A stretch of DNA of 64,000 nt from Reyranella massiliensis 521. GTDB lineage: Bacteria; Pseudomonadota; Alphaproteobacteria; Reyranellales; Reyranellaceae. A program made the translations under genes and the position numbers. Location of the stretch: positions 5,255,788 through 5,319,787 of the forward strand of contig NZ_HE997181.1 of assembly GCF_000312425.1 (NCBI RefSeq), written 5' to 3'. Shown here piece by piece: positions 26,088-34,867 of the stretch. The notes beneath the pieces were generated by a model. That model saw only the letters and a program-made list of their open reading frames with translations, was not told the DNA's origin and searched no databases. Within the stretch, counting starts at the first letter, position 1; every line of letters starts with the position of its first letter.

Positions 26088-26872
26088 GCGGCACCGCCCG
26101 TCTCGATGCTGCAGGTCGGGCAGTCCGGACGCTTGGCGATCGTCATTTCGTCGAAGGACGCCCCGAGCGCGTCGTACATCAGCAGCCGGCCCGAGAGCGA
26201 ACGGCCGACGCCGAGGATTTCCTTTACGACCTCTGTCGCCTGCAGCGTGCCCAGCGTGCCGGCCAGTGCCCCCAGCACGCCGGCCTGGGCGCAGCTCGGG
26301 ACGGCATCTTCCGACGGCGCCACCGGAAAGAGGCAACGCAGGCAGGGATGGCCTGCGCCCTGCCAGGCCTTGTAGGTCGAAACCTGGCCGTCGAAGCGCA
26401 GGATCGCCGCCGAGACCAGAGTCTTCTTCAGGCGATAGCAGGTGTCGTTCAGGAGATAACGCGTGGCGAAGTTGTCGCTGCCGTCGGCCACGACGTCGTA
26501 GCCCGCGATGATGCGCTCGGCGTTCTGGGCGGTGAGGCGTTCGTCGTGGACCTGCACCCGGACCTCGGGGTTGATGTCGCCCAGCGCACGCCGGGCGCTC
26601 TCGACCTTCGAGATGCCCACGTCGCTGGTGCGGTGAATCACCTGTCGCTGCAGGTTGGAAAGATCGACCGTGTCATGGTCGATCACACCCAGCGTGCCGA
26701 TACCGGCCGCCGCGAGATACTGCAGGAGGGGTGTGCCAAGGCCGCCGGCGCCGATCACCAGAACCTTGGCGGCAATCAGCCGCGACTGTCCGATGCCGCC
26801 GACTTCCGCCAGCACGATATGACGGGCATATCGGCGGATCTGCGTTTCTGACAGGTCAGGCAGCGAAGACAT
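26084..26872 (-). CDS. moeB: Molybdopterin-synthase adenylyltransferase MoeB (HesA/MoeB/ThiF)
   Basis: MoeB adenylates the C-terminus of a ubiquitin-like sulfur carrier such as MoaD. The 262-residue protein has the nucleotide loop GAGGLG (41-46), DTVDLSNLQRQ, and the zinc pairs C177/C180 and C251/C254. ATG 26872 begins at the family N-terminus; in-frame codons upstream lie in the promoter gap to the divergent efflux gene. No moaD or thiS is nearby, so ThiF-type use cannot be ruled out. Confidence 0.85.
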   Translation of the reverse strand: MSSLPDLSETQIRRYARHIVLAEVGGIGQSRLIAAKVLVIGAGGLGTPLLQYLAAAGIGTLGVIDHDTVDLSNLQRQVIHRTSDVGISKVESARRALGDINPEVRVQVHDERLTAQNAERIIAGYDVVADGSDNFATRYLLNDTCYRLKKTLVSAAILRFDGQVSTYKAWQGAGHPCLRCLFPVAPSEDAVPSCAQAGVLGALAGTLGTLQATEVVKEILGVGRSLSGRLLMYDALGASFDEMTIAKRPDCPTCSIETGGAA

Positions 26873-26940
26873 GGTCCGCTTATAGCATGGTGTCGGGCGG
26901 GAATTGCCGTTAGAGCCACCGCGCACATGATCTCCTCAAA

Positions 26941-28146
<1,206 letters not shown>

Positions 28147-29187
28147 CTAACGCCTGAGGTCGATCACCAGAAGATCGCCGCGGTCGTTGCCGACCGCGAG
28201 ACGGAAGCCGTCGGGCGCCCAGGCGAGGCAGGTGATTGCCGAACCATCGGCCATCTTGAGCACGACCGAGCGCTTGGCCTTGATGTCGCCGAGCTGCAGC
28301 TCGCCGGAGTCGTAGCCGCCCGCCACGAATTCAGCCGTGGGATGGGCCGCGACGACGGTCATCAAGCCCGCGCCTTCGTCGCCGAACTGCAGCGGCGGCT
28401 TGCCCTCGGGTCCCTTGCCGGAGAACGGCCAGGCCGTGAAGACCGGCTGCGCCGAGGTGTAGAGAAAGCGCGCGTCGGCAGTCCAGGAAAGCGACTTTAC
28501 CTTGGCAGGGTAGCCCTGCATGCGCATGTCGGTGGCCTGTGCCACGCGCCAGACATGGATGTCGTTCTCCTGCGTGCCCGTGGCAATGAACTTGCCGTCG
28601 GTGCTCCACTTCAACGCGACGTGGCTGCCACGCCAGGCGAAGCGGCGCGGCGGCAGGACCACCTGGCCGATGCTCCACACGGTGATGCCGTCATAGTGGG
28701 CACAGGCGACGCGGCCGCCGTCCTTGCTGAAATCGAGGCCGGCCACCGTGCTCTGGTGCGGACCGAACTCGCGGACTTCGCCGTCCCTGACCACGAACAT
28801 CGCGCGGCCGACGCCGGCGGCGACCGCGCCGTTGCGATGGGCGGCGAGGTGCTCGACCCATTTTCCCTTCTGGGCCAGCAGTTCGGTCGCCGTGCCGTCG
28901 AGCGCCACGCGCAGAACGCGGCCATCGTCGCCGCCGCTGATAAAGCCGTCGCCGGTCGGATCGCCGATCAGCGCCATCACCACGCCGCTGTGCAGCGCCG
29001 GCGTGGCATCGGGCACGGAGGCCTTGATGTCGGCCGGCATCTGGCGGACCTGGCCATCGCCCAAGGCAAAGGCCACCGTGTTGCCGTCGCGGCTGAAGGC
29101 GCAGGCGGCGACTGGCGCGTCGGTCGCAAGCGAACGGGCCGGTGGCAGCGTCTGCTGCCAGGCCGGATTGGCGAGATCGAGCTTCAC
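28147..29187 (-). CDS. WD40-repeat beta-propeller protein
   Basis: The 346-residue protein has about seven degenerate WD40-type repeats, seen as spaced GDG/GGDDGRVL, DGITVWS, ENDIHVWRV and NDRGDLLVIDL strands. No signal peptide is evident, so it is probably cytosolic. It starts nine bases after the CobW-type GTPase stop, so the two are co-transcribed. I infer a scaffold or chaperone role with that GTPase; the family has no assigned biochemical activity that I can name. Confidence 0.8.
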   Translation of the reverse strand: MKLDLANPAWQQTLPPARSLATDAPVAACAFSRDGNTVAFALGDGQVRQMPADIKASVPDATPALHSGVVMALIGDPTGDGFISGGDDGRVLRVALDGTATELLAQKGKWVEHLAAHRNGAVAAGVGRAMFVVRDGEVREFGPHQSTVAGLDFSKDGGRVACAHYDGITVWSIGQVVLPPRRFAWRGSHVALKWSTDGKFIATGTQENDIHVWRVAQATDMRMQGYPAKVKSLSWTADARFLYTSAQPVFTAWPFSGKGPEGKPPLQFGDEGAGLMTVVAAHPTAEFVAGGYDSGELQLGDIKAKRSVVLKMADGSAITCLAWAPDGFRLAVGNDRGDLLVIDLRR

Positions 29188-29196
29188 GGAATCAAA

Positions 29197-30174
29197 CTAC
29201 TTCAGACAGTCTTCGAAGCCGCGCTTCAGGTTGTCGCCGTCGAGGTTGCGGCCGATGAAGACCAGCTTGCTCGAACGCACCTCGCCGTCCTTCCAGGGCG
29301 AACCCCAGTCGCTGTCCATCATCATGTGGACGCCCTGATAGACGTAGCGTCGCGGTGCGCCGTCGATCGCCAGGATGCCCTTGCTGCGGAAGATGTCGGG
29401 GCCCTTGATCTGCAGCAGCGCGCCCATCCACTTCTGGAACTTGTCGGGATCGACAGGCCGGTCAGCAGAGATAGAGAGGCTGGCCACCTCGTCGCCGTGA
29501 TTGTGGTCGTGGCCGGCGTGCAGGAAGTCCGGTTCGAATTCGAGGATGCGGCCGAGATCGAACGCGCCCTTGTCGAGGATGGCGTCGAGCTCGATCTGGC
29601 TCTTCTGCGTGCGGAAGATGTGAGCATAGCGGTTGATGCCGCGGATCTTGTCTTCGACCTTCTTGAGTTCGTCGGCGCTCACGAGATCGGTCTTGTTGAG
29701 CAGGATGACGTCGGCGAACGCCACCTGCTGCTCGGCCTCGGAGCCCTGTTCGAGCTGGCCAAAGAAGTGCTTGGCGTCGATCACTGTCACGATGGCGTCG
29801 AGCCGGGTGCGGGCCTTCACGTCGTCGTCGGTGAAGAAAGTCTGCGCCACAGGGCCCGGATCGGCGAGGCCGGTCGTCTCGACCAGGATGCCGTCGAACT
29901 TGTCCTTGCGCTTCATCAGGCCTTCGATGATGCGGATCAGGTCGCCGCGCACGGTGCAGCAGATGCAGCCGTTGTTCATCTCGAACACTTCCTCGTCGGC
30001 GTTCACCACGAGGTCGTTGTCGACGCCAAGCTCGCCGAATTCGTTCACGATGACGGCGTATTTCTTGCCGTGCTGCTCGCTCAGGATGCGGTTGAGAAGG
30101 GTGGTCTTGCCGGCACCGAGATAGCCGGTGAGTACGGTGACGGGCACCTGCGCCGATGATTGGGGATTGGCCAT
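29197..30174 (-). CDS. CobW/COG0523-family zinc-type metallochaperone GTPase
   Basis: The 325-residue P-loop GTPase has Walker A GYLGAGKT (17-24), the metal motif CxCC at C70-C72-C73 (NGCICCTVRGDL), NKTD for guanine recognition and a His-rich HAGHDHNHGDE linker. These features mark the COG0523 family of metal chaperones, often zinc-related. ATG 30174 is the family N-terminus. It lies 50 bases after ubiH-like and 9 before the WD40 gene. No Zur-like palindrome was seen upstream, so zinc control is not supported. Confidence 0.88.
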   Translation of the reverse strand: MANPQSSAQVPVTVLTGYLGAGKTTLLNRILSEQHGKKYAVIVNEFGELGVDNDLVVNADEEVFEMNNGCICCTVRGDLIRIIEGLMKRKDKFDGILVETTGLADPGPVAQTFFTDDDVKARTRLDAIVTVIDAKHFFGQLEQGSEAEQQVAFADVILLNKTDLVSADELKKVEDKIRGINRYAHIFRTQKSQIELDAILDKGAFDLGRILEFEPDFLHAGHDHNHGDEVASLSISADRPVDPDKFQKWMGALLQIKGPDIFRSKGILAIDGAPRRYVYQGVHMMMDSDWGSPWKDGEVRSSKLVFIGRNLDGDNLKRGFEDCLK

Positions 30175-30224
30175 GCGAAATCCTCGAAAGTGGCCCCTGA
30201 GATAGGGCTGTGAACCCGTTAAGT

Positions 30225-31499
30225 CTAGGGCCGCTCGCCCCGGATCAGCTTGGGCAGGTCGCCGACCAGACCCATCGCATGGCGAACGAAAAAGCGGCGC
30301 AACGACGGCACGCGGTTCACGGCGGCAAGGCCGAGGTCGCGCGCGAAGCGCAGCGGTTTGATGTCGTTGGAGAACAGCCGGTTCAGGAGATCGGTGGCGG
30401 CGACCATGGCGAAGTTGTCGGCGCGGCGCCACTGCGCGTAGCGCTCCAGTGTGTCCGCACCGCCGACATCGAGGCCGAGCCGCTTGGCGTCGACCAGGAC
30501 TTCGACGAGGGCCGCGATATCGCGGACGCCGAGATTGTAGCCCTGGCCCGCGATGGGATGGATGCCGTGGGCAGCATCGCCCACCAGCACCAGCCGCGTG
30601 TCGACATAACGCTCGGCATGCACGAGGCTCAGCGGATACGACCAGCGCGGACCAATGGGCGCGACGGCGCCGAGATGATCGCCGAAGCGGCGGGCGAACT
30701 CGGCCTGGAAGCGCGGTGCGTCGAGTTCGAGCAGGCGGCGCGCGAGATCGGCGCGTTCGGTCCAGACGATCGACGAGCGATGTTCGACGGTCGATCCGTC
30801 GCTCGAAGGGCCATCGGTCATCGGCAGGATGGCGAACGGGCCGCCGGGTAGAAACTTCTCCTGCGCCACACCGCGATGCGGCCGTTCGTGCTTGGCCACG
30901 AGCACGATGGCGATCTGATTGTACGACCAGGCGCGCGCGCCGATGCCTGCATCTTCGCGCATCGAGCCGAAGCGGCCTTCGGCAGAGGCGATCAGCCGTG
31001 CGGCGATGCGACGCCCGCTCTTCAGCGTAAGTTCGGCCGTGTCGAGGTCGCGCTTGCTGTCGATGACTTCGTCGGGAGCAATCAGCTCGACCTGCGGGCA
31101 GGCAGCCAGCCGCCGCAGCAGAGCGGCGCGCAGGAAGCGGTTCTCGACGATCCAGCCCATCGGGGCCGGTTCGGATCCTCCGGTTGCCGCCTCGCGATGA
31201 TCGAAATGCAGGAACAGCGGACTGGCACGGCCGTCGTGGCCTGCATCGGAGATGCGGATATCGAGGATTGGCTCGGCTTCGGGCGCGACCTCCTCCCATG
31301 CGTCCAGTGCGGCGAACAGGCGCTGGCTGGTATACGCCACGGCCGTGGTGCGGCCATCGAACGCGGCCTGGCTCATGGTGGTGAGCGCCACGCGATCAAT
31401 CAGGGCGGTGGAGAGCCCCGCTTCGGCGGCGGCCAGCGCCAGCAGGCTACCGTTGAGGCCGGCGCCCACTATCGCAAGATCGAACCGATCCTTATTCAT
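30225..31499 (-). CDS. UbiH/UbiF/VisC-family FAD-dependent hydroxylase (ubiquinone synthesis)
   Basis: The 424-residue flavoprotein should hydroxylate the ubiquinone ring precursor. It has the dinucleotide fold DLAIVGAGLNGSLLAL at the N-terminus and the family motif LVLVGDAAHGIHPIAGQG with the FAD-contacting GD. Which ring position it acts on cannot be told; alphaproteobacteria use UbiL, UbiM or UbiH-type enzymes flexibly. It begins a minus-strand run with the CobW GTPase and WD40 gene. Confidence 0.87.
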   Translation of the reverse strand: MNKDRFDLAIVGAGLNGSLLALAAAEAGLSTALIDRVALTTMSQAAFDGRTTAVAYTSQRLFAALDAWEEVAPEAEPILDIRISDAGHDGRASPLFLHFDHREAATGGSEPAPMGWIVENRFLRAALLRRLAACPQVELIAPDEVIDSKRDLDTAELTLKSGRRIAARLIASAEGRFGSMREDAGIGARAWSYNQIAIVLVAKHERPHRGVAQEKFLPGGPFAILPMTDGPSSDGSTVEHRSSIVWTERADLARRLLELDAPRFQAEFARRFGDHLGAVAPIGPRWSYPLSLVHAERYVDTRLVLVGDAAHGIHPIAGQGYNLGVRDIAALVEVLVDAKRLGLDVGGADTLERYAQWRRADNFAMVAATDLLNRLFSNDIKPLRFARDLGLAAVNRVPSLRRFFVRHAMGLVGDLPKLIRGERP

Positions 31500-31514
31500 C
31501 CACCATAGATGGCA

Positions 31515-31532
31515 GCCGCCCGCTGGGGCGGC
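31515..31532. repeat. Short perfect hairpin between porin gene and ubiH-like gene
   Basis: GCCGCCC (31515-31521) and GGGCGGC (31526-31532) form a 7-bp stem with a GCTG loop in the 61-base gap downstream of the porin gene. No T-run follows on the minus strand. It may end or stabilise the porin transcript. Confidence 0.4.
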
Positions 31533-31560
31533 AACCCTCTAGGGCGGAGATCGACGTTCC

Positions 31561-32409
31561 TTAGAATGACTTTGAGATGCCGACGATGACGCGGGAGGCG
31601 CAGTTCTGGGTGCCGAGGCAGTCCTGAACGGAGAGGTTTGTGCCGGTGTAGATGGCGGAGAGGTCGAAGCCGTAGACGTTGACGACGATGCCGGCCTGCC
31701 AGTCCCAGTAGTTGTCGTTGGGAATGCCGTAGTTGGCGTAGCGCTCGACATACTGGTTGCCGATGCTGCCGACGATTTTGAAGGCGACGTTCTCGTTGAC
31801 GCGGATGAAGGGCAGGGGAACGGTGAGCTGGGCCCACTTGTACCAGGCGTTGCCGGAGTTGGCGAAGAAGTTGGGGCTGTATCGGACGGCGGCCTGGAGC
31901 TGGGCGACGCCGAAATCGTACCCGGCGACGAGGCCGAACTCGTTGAAGTCGAAGTAGAGGTCGGCGGGGGCGCCGAGATAGTTGTAGCGGATATAGCCGA
32001 GGTCGAAGGTGAGCTTGTCGTCGAGGGCTTTTAGGCGGAGGCCGGCATTGAGGTCGATTTCGACGGAGGCGCCGGTGTTTGGGAAGTTGATGTTGGACCC
32101 CCAGGCGCTGACATAGGCGGACAGCGGGACCTTTTCGGAGACGGGGGCGGTTTCGTATCCGAAGGAGGCCTGGACGGCGACCTGCCGCTGGGTCTGTGAG
32201 ATGCCGCGATAGGAATAGTCGTTGAGGAAGGCGAAGCCTGCGGTGAAGGTTCCGCCGAACGGGCCCTTCCAGACTTCCTTCTCGGGCGGCGTATCCGGTG
32301 CCGCCGGCGCCGCCGGATCCGGCGTGCCTTGGGCATAGGCGGCGGCCGATGCGCAGATTGTGAACAGTGCCACGCCGACGACAGCAATCTTTTTAAGCAA
32401 CACGACCAT
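31561..32409 (-). CDS. TorF-family putative outer-membrane porin
   Basis: The protein has a hydrophobic signal peptide (KKIAVVGVALFTICASAAAYAQ), a Pro/Ala-rich linker and then a beta-barrel-like domain with FLNDYSYRGISQTQRQVAVQ, the TorF family opening, and a terminal aromatic residue (GISKSF) typical of barrel proteins. ATG 32409 gives 282 residues; GTG 32403 behind GGGGA is equally possible. It is divergent from the sigma-54-driven glnK-amtB operon; in this group such porins often flank ammonium genes, so nitrogen-linked uptake is inferred. Confidence 0.8.
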   Translation of the reverse strand: MVVLLKKIAVVGVALFTICASAAAYAQGTPDPAAPAAPDTPPEKEVWKGPFGGTFTAGFAFLNDYSYRGISQTQRQVAVQASFGYETAPVSEKVPLSAYVSAWGSNINFPNTGASVEIDLNAGLRLKALDDKLTFDLGYIRYNYLGAPADLYFDFNEFGLVAGYDFGVAQLQAAVRYSPNFFANSGNAWYKWAQLTVPLPFIRVNENVAFKIVGSIGNQYVERYANYGIPNDNYWDWQAGIVVNVYGFDLSAIYTGTNLSVQDCLGTQNCASRVIVGISKSF

Positions 32410-32487
32410 CCCCAAAAGCTGAAAGACCCATTTCGAATCGTGTGTCGCAAACACCATGCCACGCGCCATTTGGACCGTCTGCGAGGT

Positions 32488-32503
32488 TGGCACGACTCTT
32501 GCT
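32488..32503 (+). promoter_or_regulatory. Sigma-54 (RpoN) promoter of glnK-amtB
   Basis: TGGCACG (32488-32494), four bases, then TTGCT (32499-32503) matches the -24/-12 consensus TGGCACG-N4-TTGCW throughout. Transcription would start near 32513, leaving a 40-base leader before glnK. An NtrC site was looked for; only a weak GTGT-N5-ACAC palindrome near 32442 was seen. Confidence 0.85.
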
Positions 32504-32552
32504 GCCCATCTCTCGAGCTTTGGGGCGGACTCCCAGTGGAGGACAGATTCAG

Positions 32553-32891
32553 ATGAAAATGGTCATGGCAATCTTCAAGCCGTTCAAACTGGACGAAGTC
32601 CGCGATGCACTGACATCCCTCGGCATCCAGGGCCTGACGGTGAGCGAAGTGAAAGGTTTCGGGCGGCAAAAGGGCCAGACCGAAATCTATCGCGGCGCCG
32701 AATACGCCGTGAGCTTCCTGCCCAAGGTGAAGATCGAGGTCGTGATCGACGATGCCATGATCGAGCGCGCCGTCGAGACGATCTGCAAGGCTGCCGGCAC
32801 GGGAAAGATTGGCGACGGCAAAGTGTTCGTCCTGCCGGTCGAGCAGGCGGTTCGCATCCGCACCGGAGAGGCCGGCACCGAAGCGCTGTGA
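32553..32891 (+). CDS. glnK: P-II nitrogen regulatory protein GlnK (first copy)
   Basis: P-II trimers sense 2-oxoglutarate, ATP/ADP and, by uridylylation, glutamine, and they block AmtB when nitrogen is plentiful. The 112-residue protein has T-loop Y51 (YRGAEYAVSF) for modification and the GTGKIGDGK B-loop. GGAGGA (32538-32543) supports ATG 32553. amtB follows 56 bases later. A near-identical second copy lies at 34445. Confidence 0.96.
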   Translation: MKMVMAIFKPFKLDEVRDALTSLGIQGLTVSEVKGFGRQKGQTEIYRGAEYAVSFLPKVKIEVVIDDAMIERAVETICKAAGTGKIGDGKVFVLPVEQAVRIRTGEAGTEAL

Positions 32892-32947
32892 TCCGCACGC
32901 CGACATCGACAACTCGAAATCCAACGGAAAAAGCCTAGGGGACAAAG

Positions 32948-34258
32948 ATGAAGTTCAAGACCAATTCAGTGCTTGCCGGCCTGGGGGCGACGGCTGCGCT
33001 CCTTCTGCCGGTGCTGGCACTGGCGGCCGACGAGAAGCCGAAGCTGGATACGGGCGACACGGCATGGATGCTTACTTCGACGGCACTCGTTCTGATGATG
33101 ACGATTCCGGGTCTGGCGCTGTTCTACGGCGGCATGGTGCGCAAGAAGAACGTGCTGTCGACTGTGATGCAGAGCTTCGCCATCACCTGTCTGATCTCGG
33201 TCCTTTGGTTGATCGTGGGCTACAGCCTCGCCTTCACGCCGGGCAGCACGATCGTCGGCGGCCTCGGCCGCGTCTTCATGGCAGGTCTCGGCCTCGACAG
33301 CGTTCATGACCTCGCCAAGACGATCCCCGAGACGGTCTTCCTCTGCTTCCAGCTCACCTTCGCCATCATCACGCCGGCACTGATCGCCGGTGCCTTCGCC
33401 GAGCGCATGAAGTTTTCCGCGATGATGTGGTTCATGGCGCTGTGGTCTTTGATCGTCTATGCGCCGATCGCCCATTGGGTGTGGGGTGGCGGCTTCCTCG
33501 GCGACTGGGGTGTCCTCGACTTCGCCGGCGGCACCGTCGTGCACGTCAATGCGGGCGTCGCGGGCCTCGTCTGCGCGCTCGTGCTCGGCAAGCGCAAGGG
33601 TTACGGCACCGACAACATGGCGCCGCACAACCTGGTCTACTCGGTGATCGGCGCTTCGCTGCTGTGGGTCGGCTGGTTCGGCTTCAACGCCGGCTCCGCC
33701 GTCGGCGCCAACGTCAATGCCGGCATGGCGATGGCGGTTACGCAGTTCGCCTCCGCCGCTGCGGCACTCGCCTGGATTTTTGCGGAGTGGGTAACGCGCG
33801 GCAAGCCGTCGGTTCTCGGCATCATCTCCGGCGCGGTTGCCGGCCTGGTGGCCATCACGCCGGCTTCGGGCTTCGTCAATCCTATGGGCGCACTGGCGAT
33901 CGGCATCGTCGCCGGCCTGGTCTGTTTCTGGGGCGCTACGGGGCTCAAGAAGGCGATGGGCTACGACGACTCGCTCGACGCCTTCGGCGTACACGGCGTC
34001 GGTGGATTCGTCGGCGCCATCCTGACCGGCGTGTTCGCCCTCGAGGCGATCGGCGGCGACGGCAAGAAGGGCCTGATCGACGGCAATGCGGGGCAGGTGC
34101 TGACGCAGCTCTGGGGTACGCTGGTCTGCATCGCCTGGTGTGCCGTGGCAACGTTCGTGATCCTCAAGATCGTCGATGCCCTGATCGGTCTGCGCGTCAC
34201 GACCGAGGAAGAGATCGAAGGTCTCGACATCAACGAACACGGGGAGACGATCCACTAG
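32948..34258 (+). CDS. amtB: Ammonium transporter AmtB (first copy)
   Basis: AmtB conducts ammonium through the inner membrane. The 436-residue precursor has a signal-like N-terminus ending ALA, then the family block DTGDTAWMLTSTALVLMMTIPGLALFYGGMVR, eleven spans and the twin-histidine segments (VVHVNAG and FGVHGVGG). The C-terminal GLRVTTEEEIEGLDINEHGE tail is where GlnK docks. A purine-rich AGGGGAC lies before ATG 32948. A perfect terminator follows. Confidence 0.96.
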   Translation: MKFKTNSVLAGLGATAALLLPVLALAADEKPKLDTGDTAWMLTSTALVLMMTIPGLALFYGGMVRKKNVLSTVMQSFAITCLISVLWLIVGYSLAFTPGSTIVGGLGRVFMAGLGLDSVHDLAKTIPETVFLCFQLTFAIITPALIAGAFAERMKFSAMMWFMALWSLIVYAPIAHWVWGGGFLGDWGVLDFAGGTVVHVNAGVAGLVCALVLGKRKGYGTDNMAPHNLVYSVIGASLLWVGWFGFNAGSAVGANVNAGMAMAVTQFASAAAALAWIFAEWVTRGKPSVLGIISGAVAGLVAITPASGFVNPMGALAIGIVAGLVCFWGATGLKKAMGYDDSLDAFGVHGVGGFVGAILTGVFALEAIGGDGKKGLIDGNAGQVLTQLWGTLVCIAWCAVATFVILKIVDALIGLRVTTEEEIEGLDINEHGETIH

Positions 34259-34340
34259 TCCTCTCACTCTCAGTGATAGGGAACCACCTTTCCTCCTGAT
34301 TCCCCATCCTCCGCCGCTTCCGTGTCGCGGCGGCGCCCTG

Positions 34341-34372
34341 GGCCCGGCGAGTCCCTCGCCGGGCCTATTTTT
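34341..34372 (+). terminator. Intrinsic terminator between the two glnK-amtB pairs
   Basis: GGCCCGGCGAG (34341-34351) pairs perfectly over 11 bases with CTCGCCGGGCC (34355-34365), with a TCC loop, then TATTTTT. This is a strong intrinsic terminator 82 bases after amtB copy 1, so the second pair needs read-through or its own promoter. No sigma-54 motif was found between here and 34445. Confidence 0.9.
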
Positions 34373-34444
34373 ACGTGAAATTGACGCCGCCGACGTCCCA
34401 CGCCAGTCTGTGCCCGACAGCCGGAAAATCCAAAGGGGAAGCAG

Positions 34445-34783
34445 ATGAAACTCGTGTCCGCCATCATCAAGCCGTTCAAGCTCGACGAAGTGCGCGACGC
34501 GCTGACCGGCGTGGGGGTTTCGGGCCTCACCGTGAGCGAGGTGAAGGGATTCGGCCGCCAGAAAGGGCAGACCGAGATCTATCGCGGCGCCGAGTATCTC
34601 GTGAGCTTCCTGCCCAAGGTGAAGATCGAGATCGTGGTCGACGACAGTCAGGTCGAGCGCGCCATCGAGGCCATCCAGAAGGCCGCCCATACCGGCAAGA
34701 TCGGCGACGGCAAAATCTTCGTCACTCCTGTCGAACAGGCCGTGCGCATCCGCACGGGTGAATCGGGCTCGAACGCACTCTAG
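34445..34783 (+). CDS. glnK: P-II nitrogen regulatory protein GlnK (second copy)
   Basis: This 112-residue P-II protein carries the T-loop YRGAEYLVSF and HTGKIGDGK, with the tyrosine needed for uridylylation. It is clearly paralogous to the copy at 32553, and divergence is mostly in the C-terminal half. AAAGGGGAAGCAG before ATG 34445 supplies the ribosome site. It is paired with amtB copy 2. Confidence 0.95.
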   Translation: MKLVSAIIKPFKLDEVRDALTGVGVSGLTVSEVKGFGRQKGQTEIYRGAEYLVSFLPKVKIEIVVDDSQVERAIEAIQKAAHTGKIGDGKIFVTPVEQAVRIRTGESGSNAL

Positions 34784-34867
34784 GCGGAGACAGAAGGCCC
34801 GAACGTCGCGCAGGACAAGGACAGGCAAGACAAAGACAACAAAGATCGAAGACACGGGGGGGGACGC
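34784..34867 (+). repeat. Purine-rich spacer with GACAA-like repeats
   Basis: The 84 bases between glnK2 and amtB2 contain repeated GACAAGGACAGGCAAGACAA-like units and a run of eight Gs at the amtB2 ribosome site. There is no hairpin and no ORF. It could be an unstructured translation enhancer, or simply low-complexity spacer. Confidence 0.4.
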
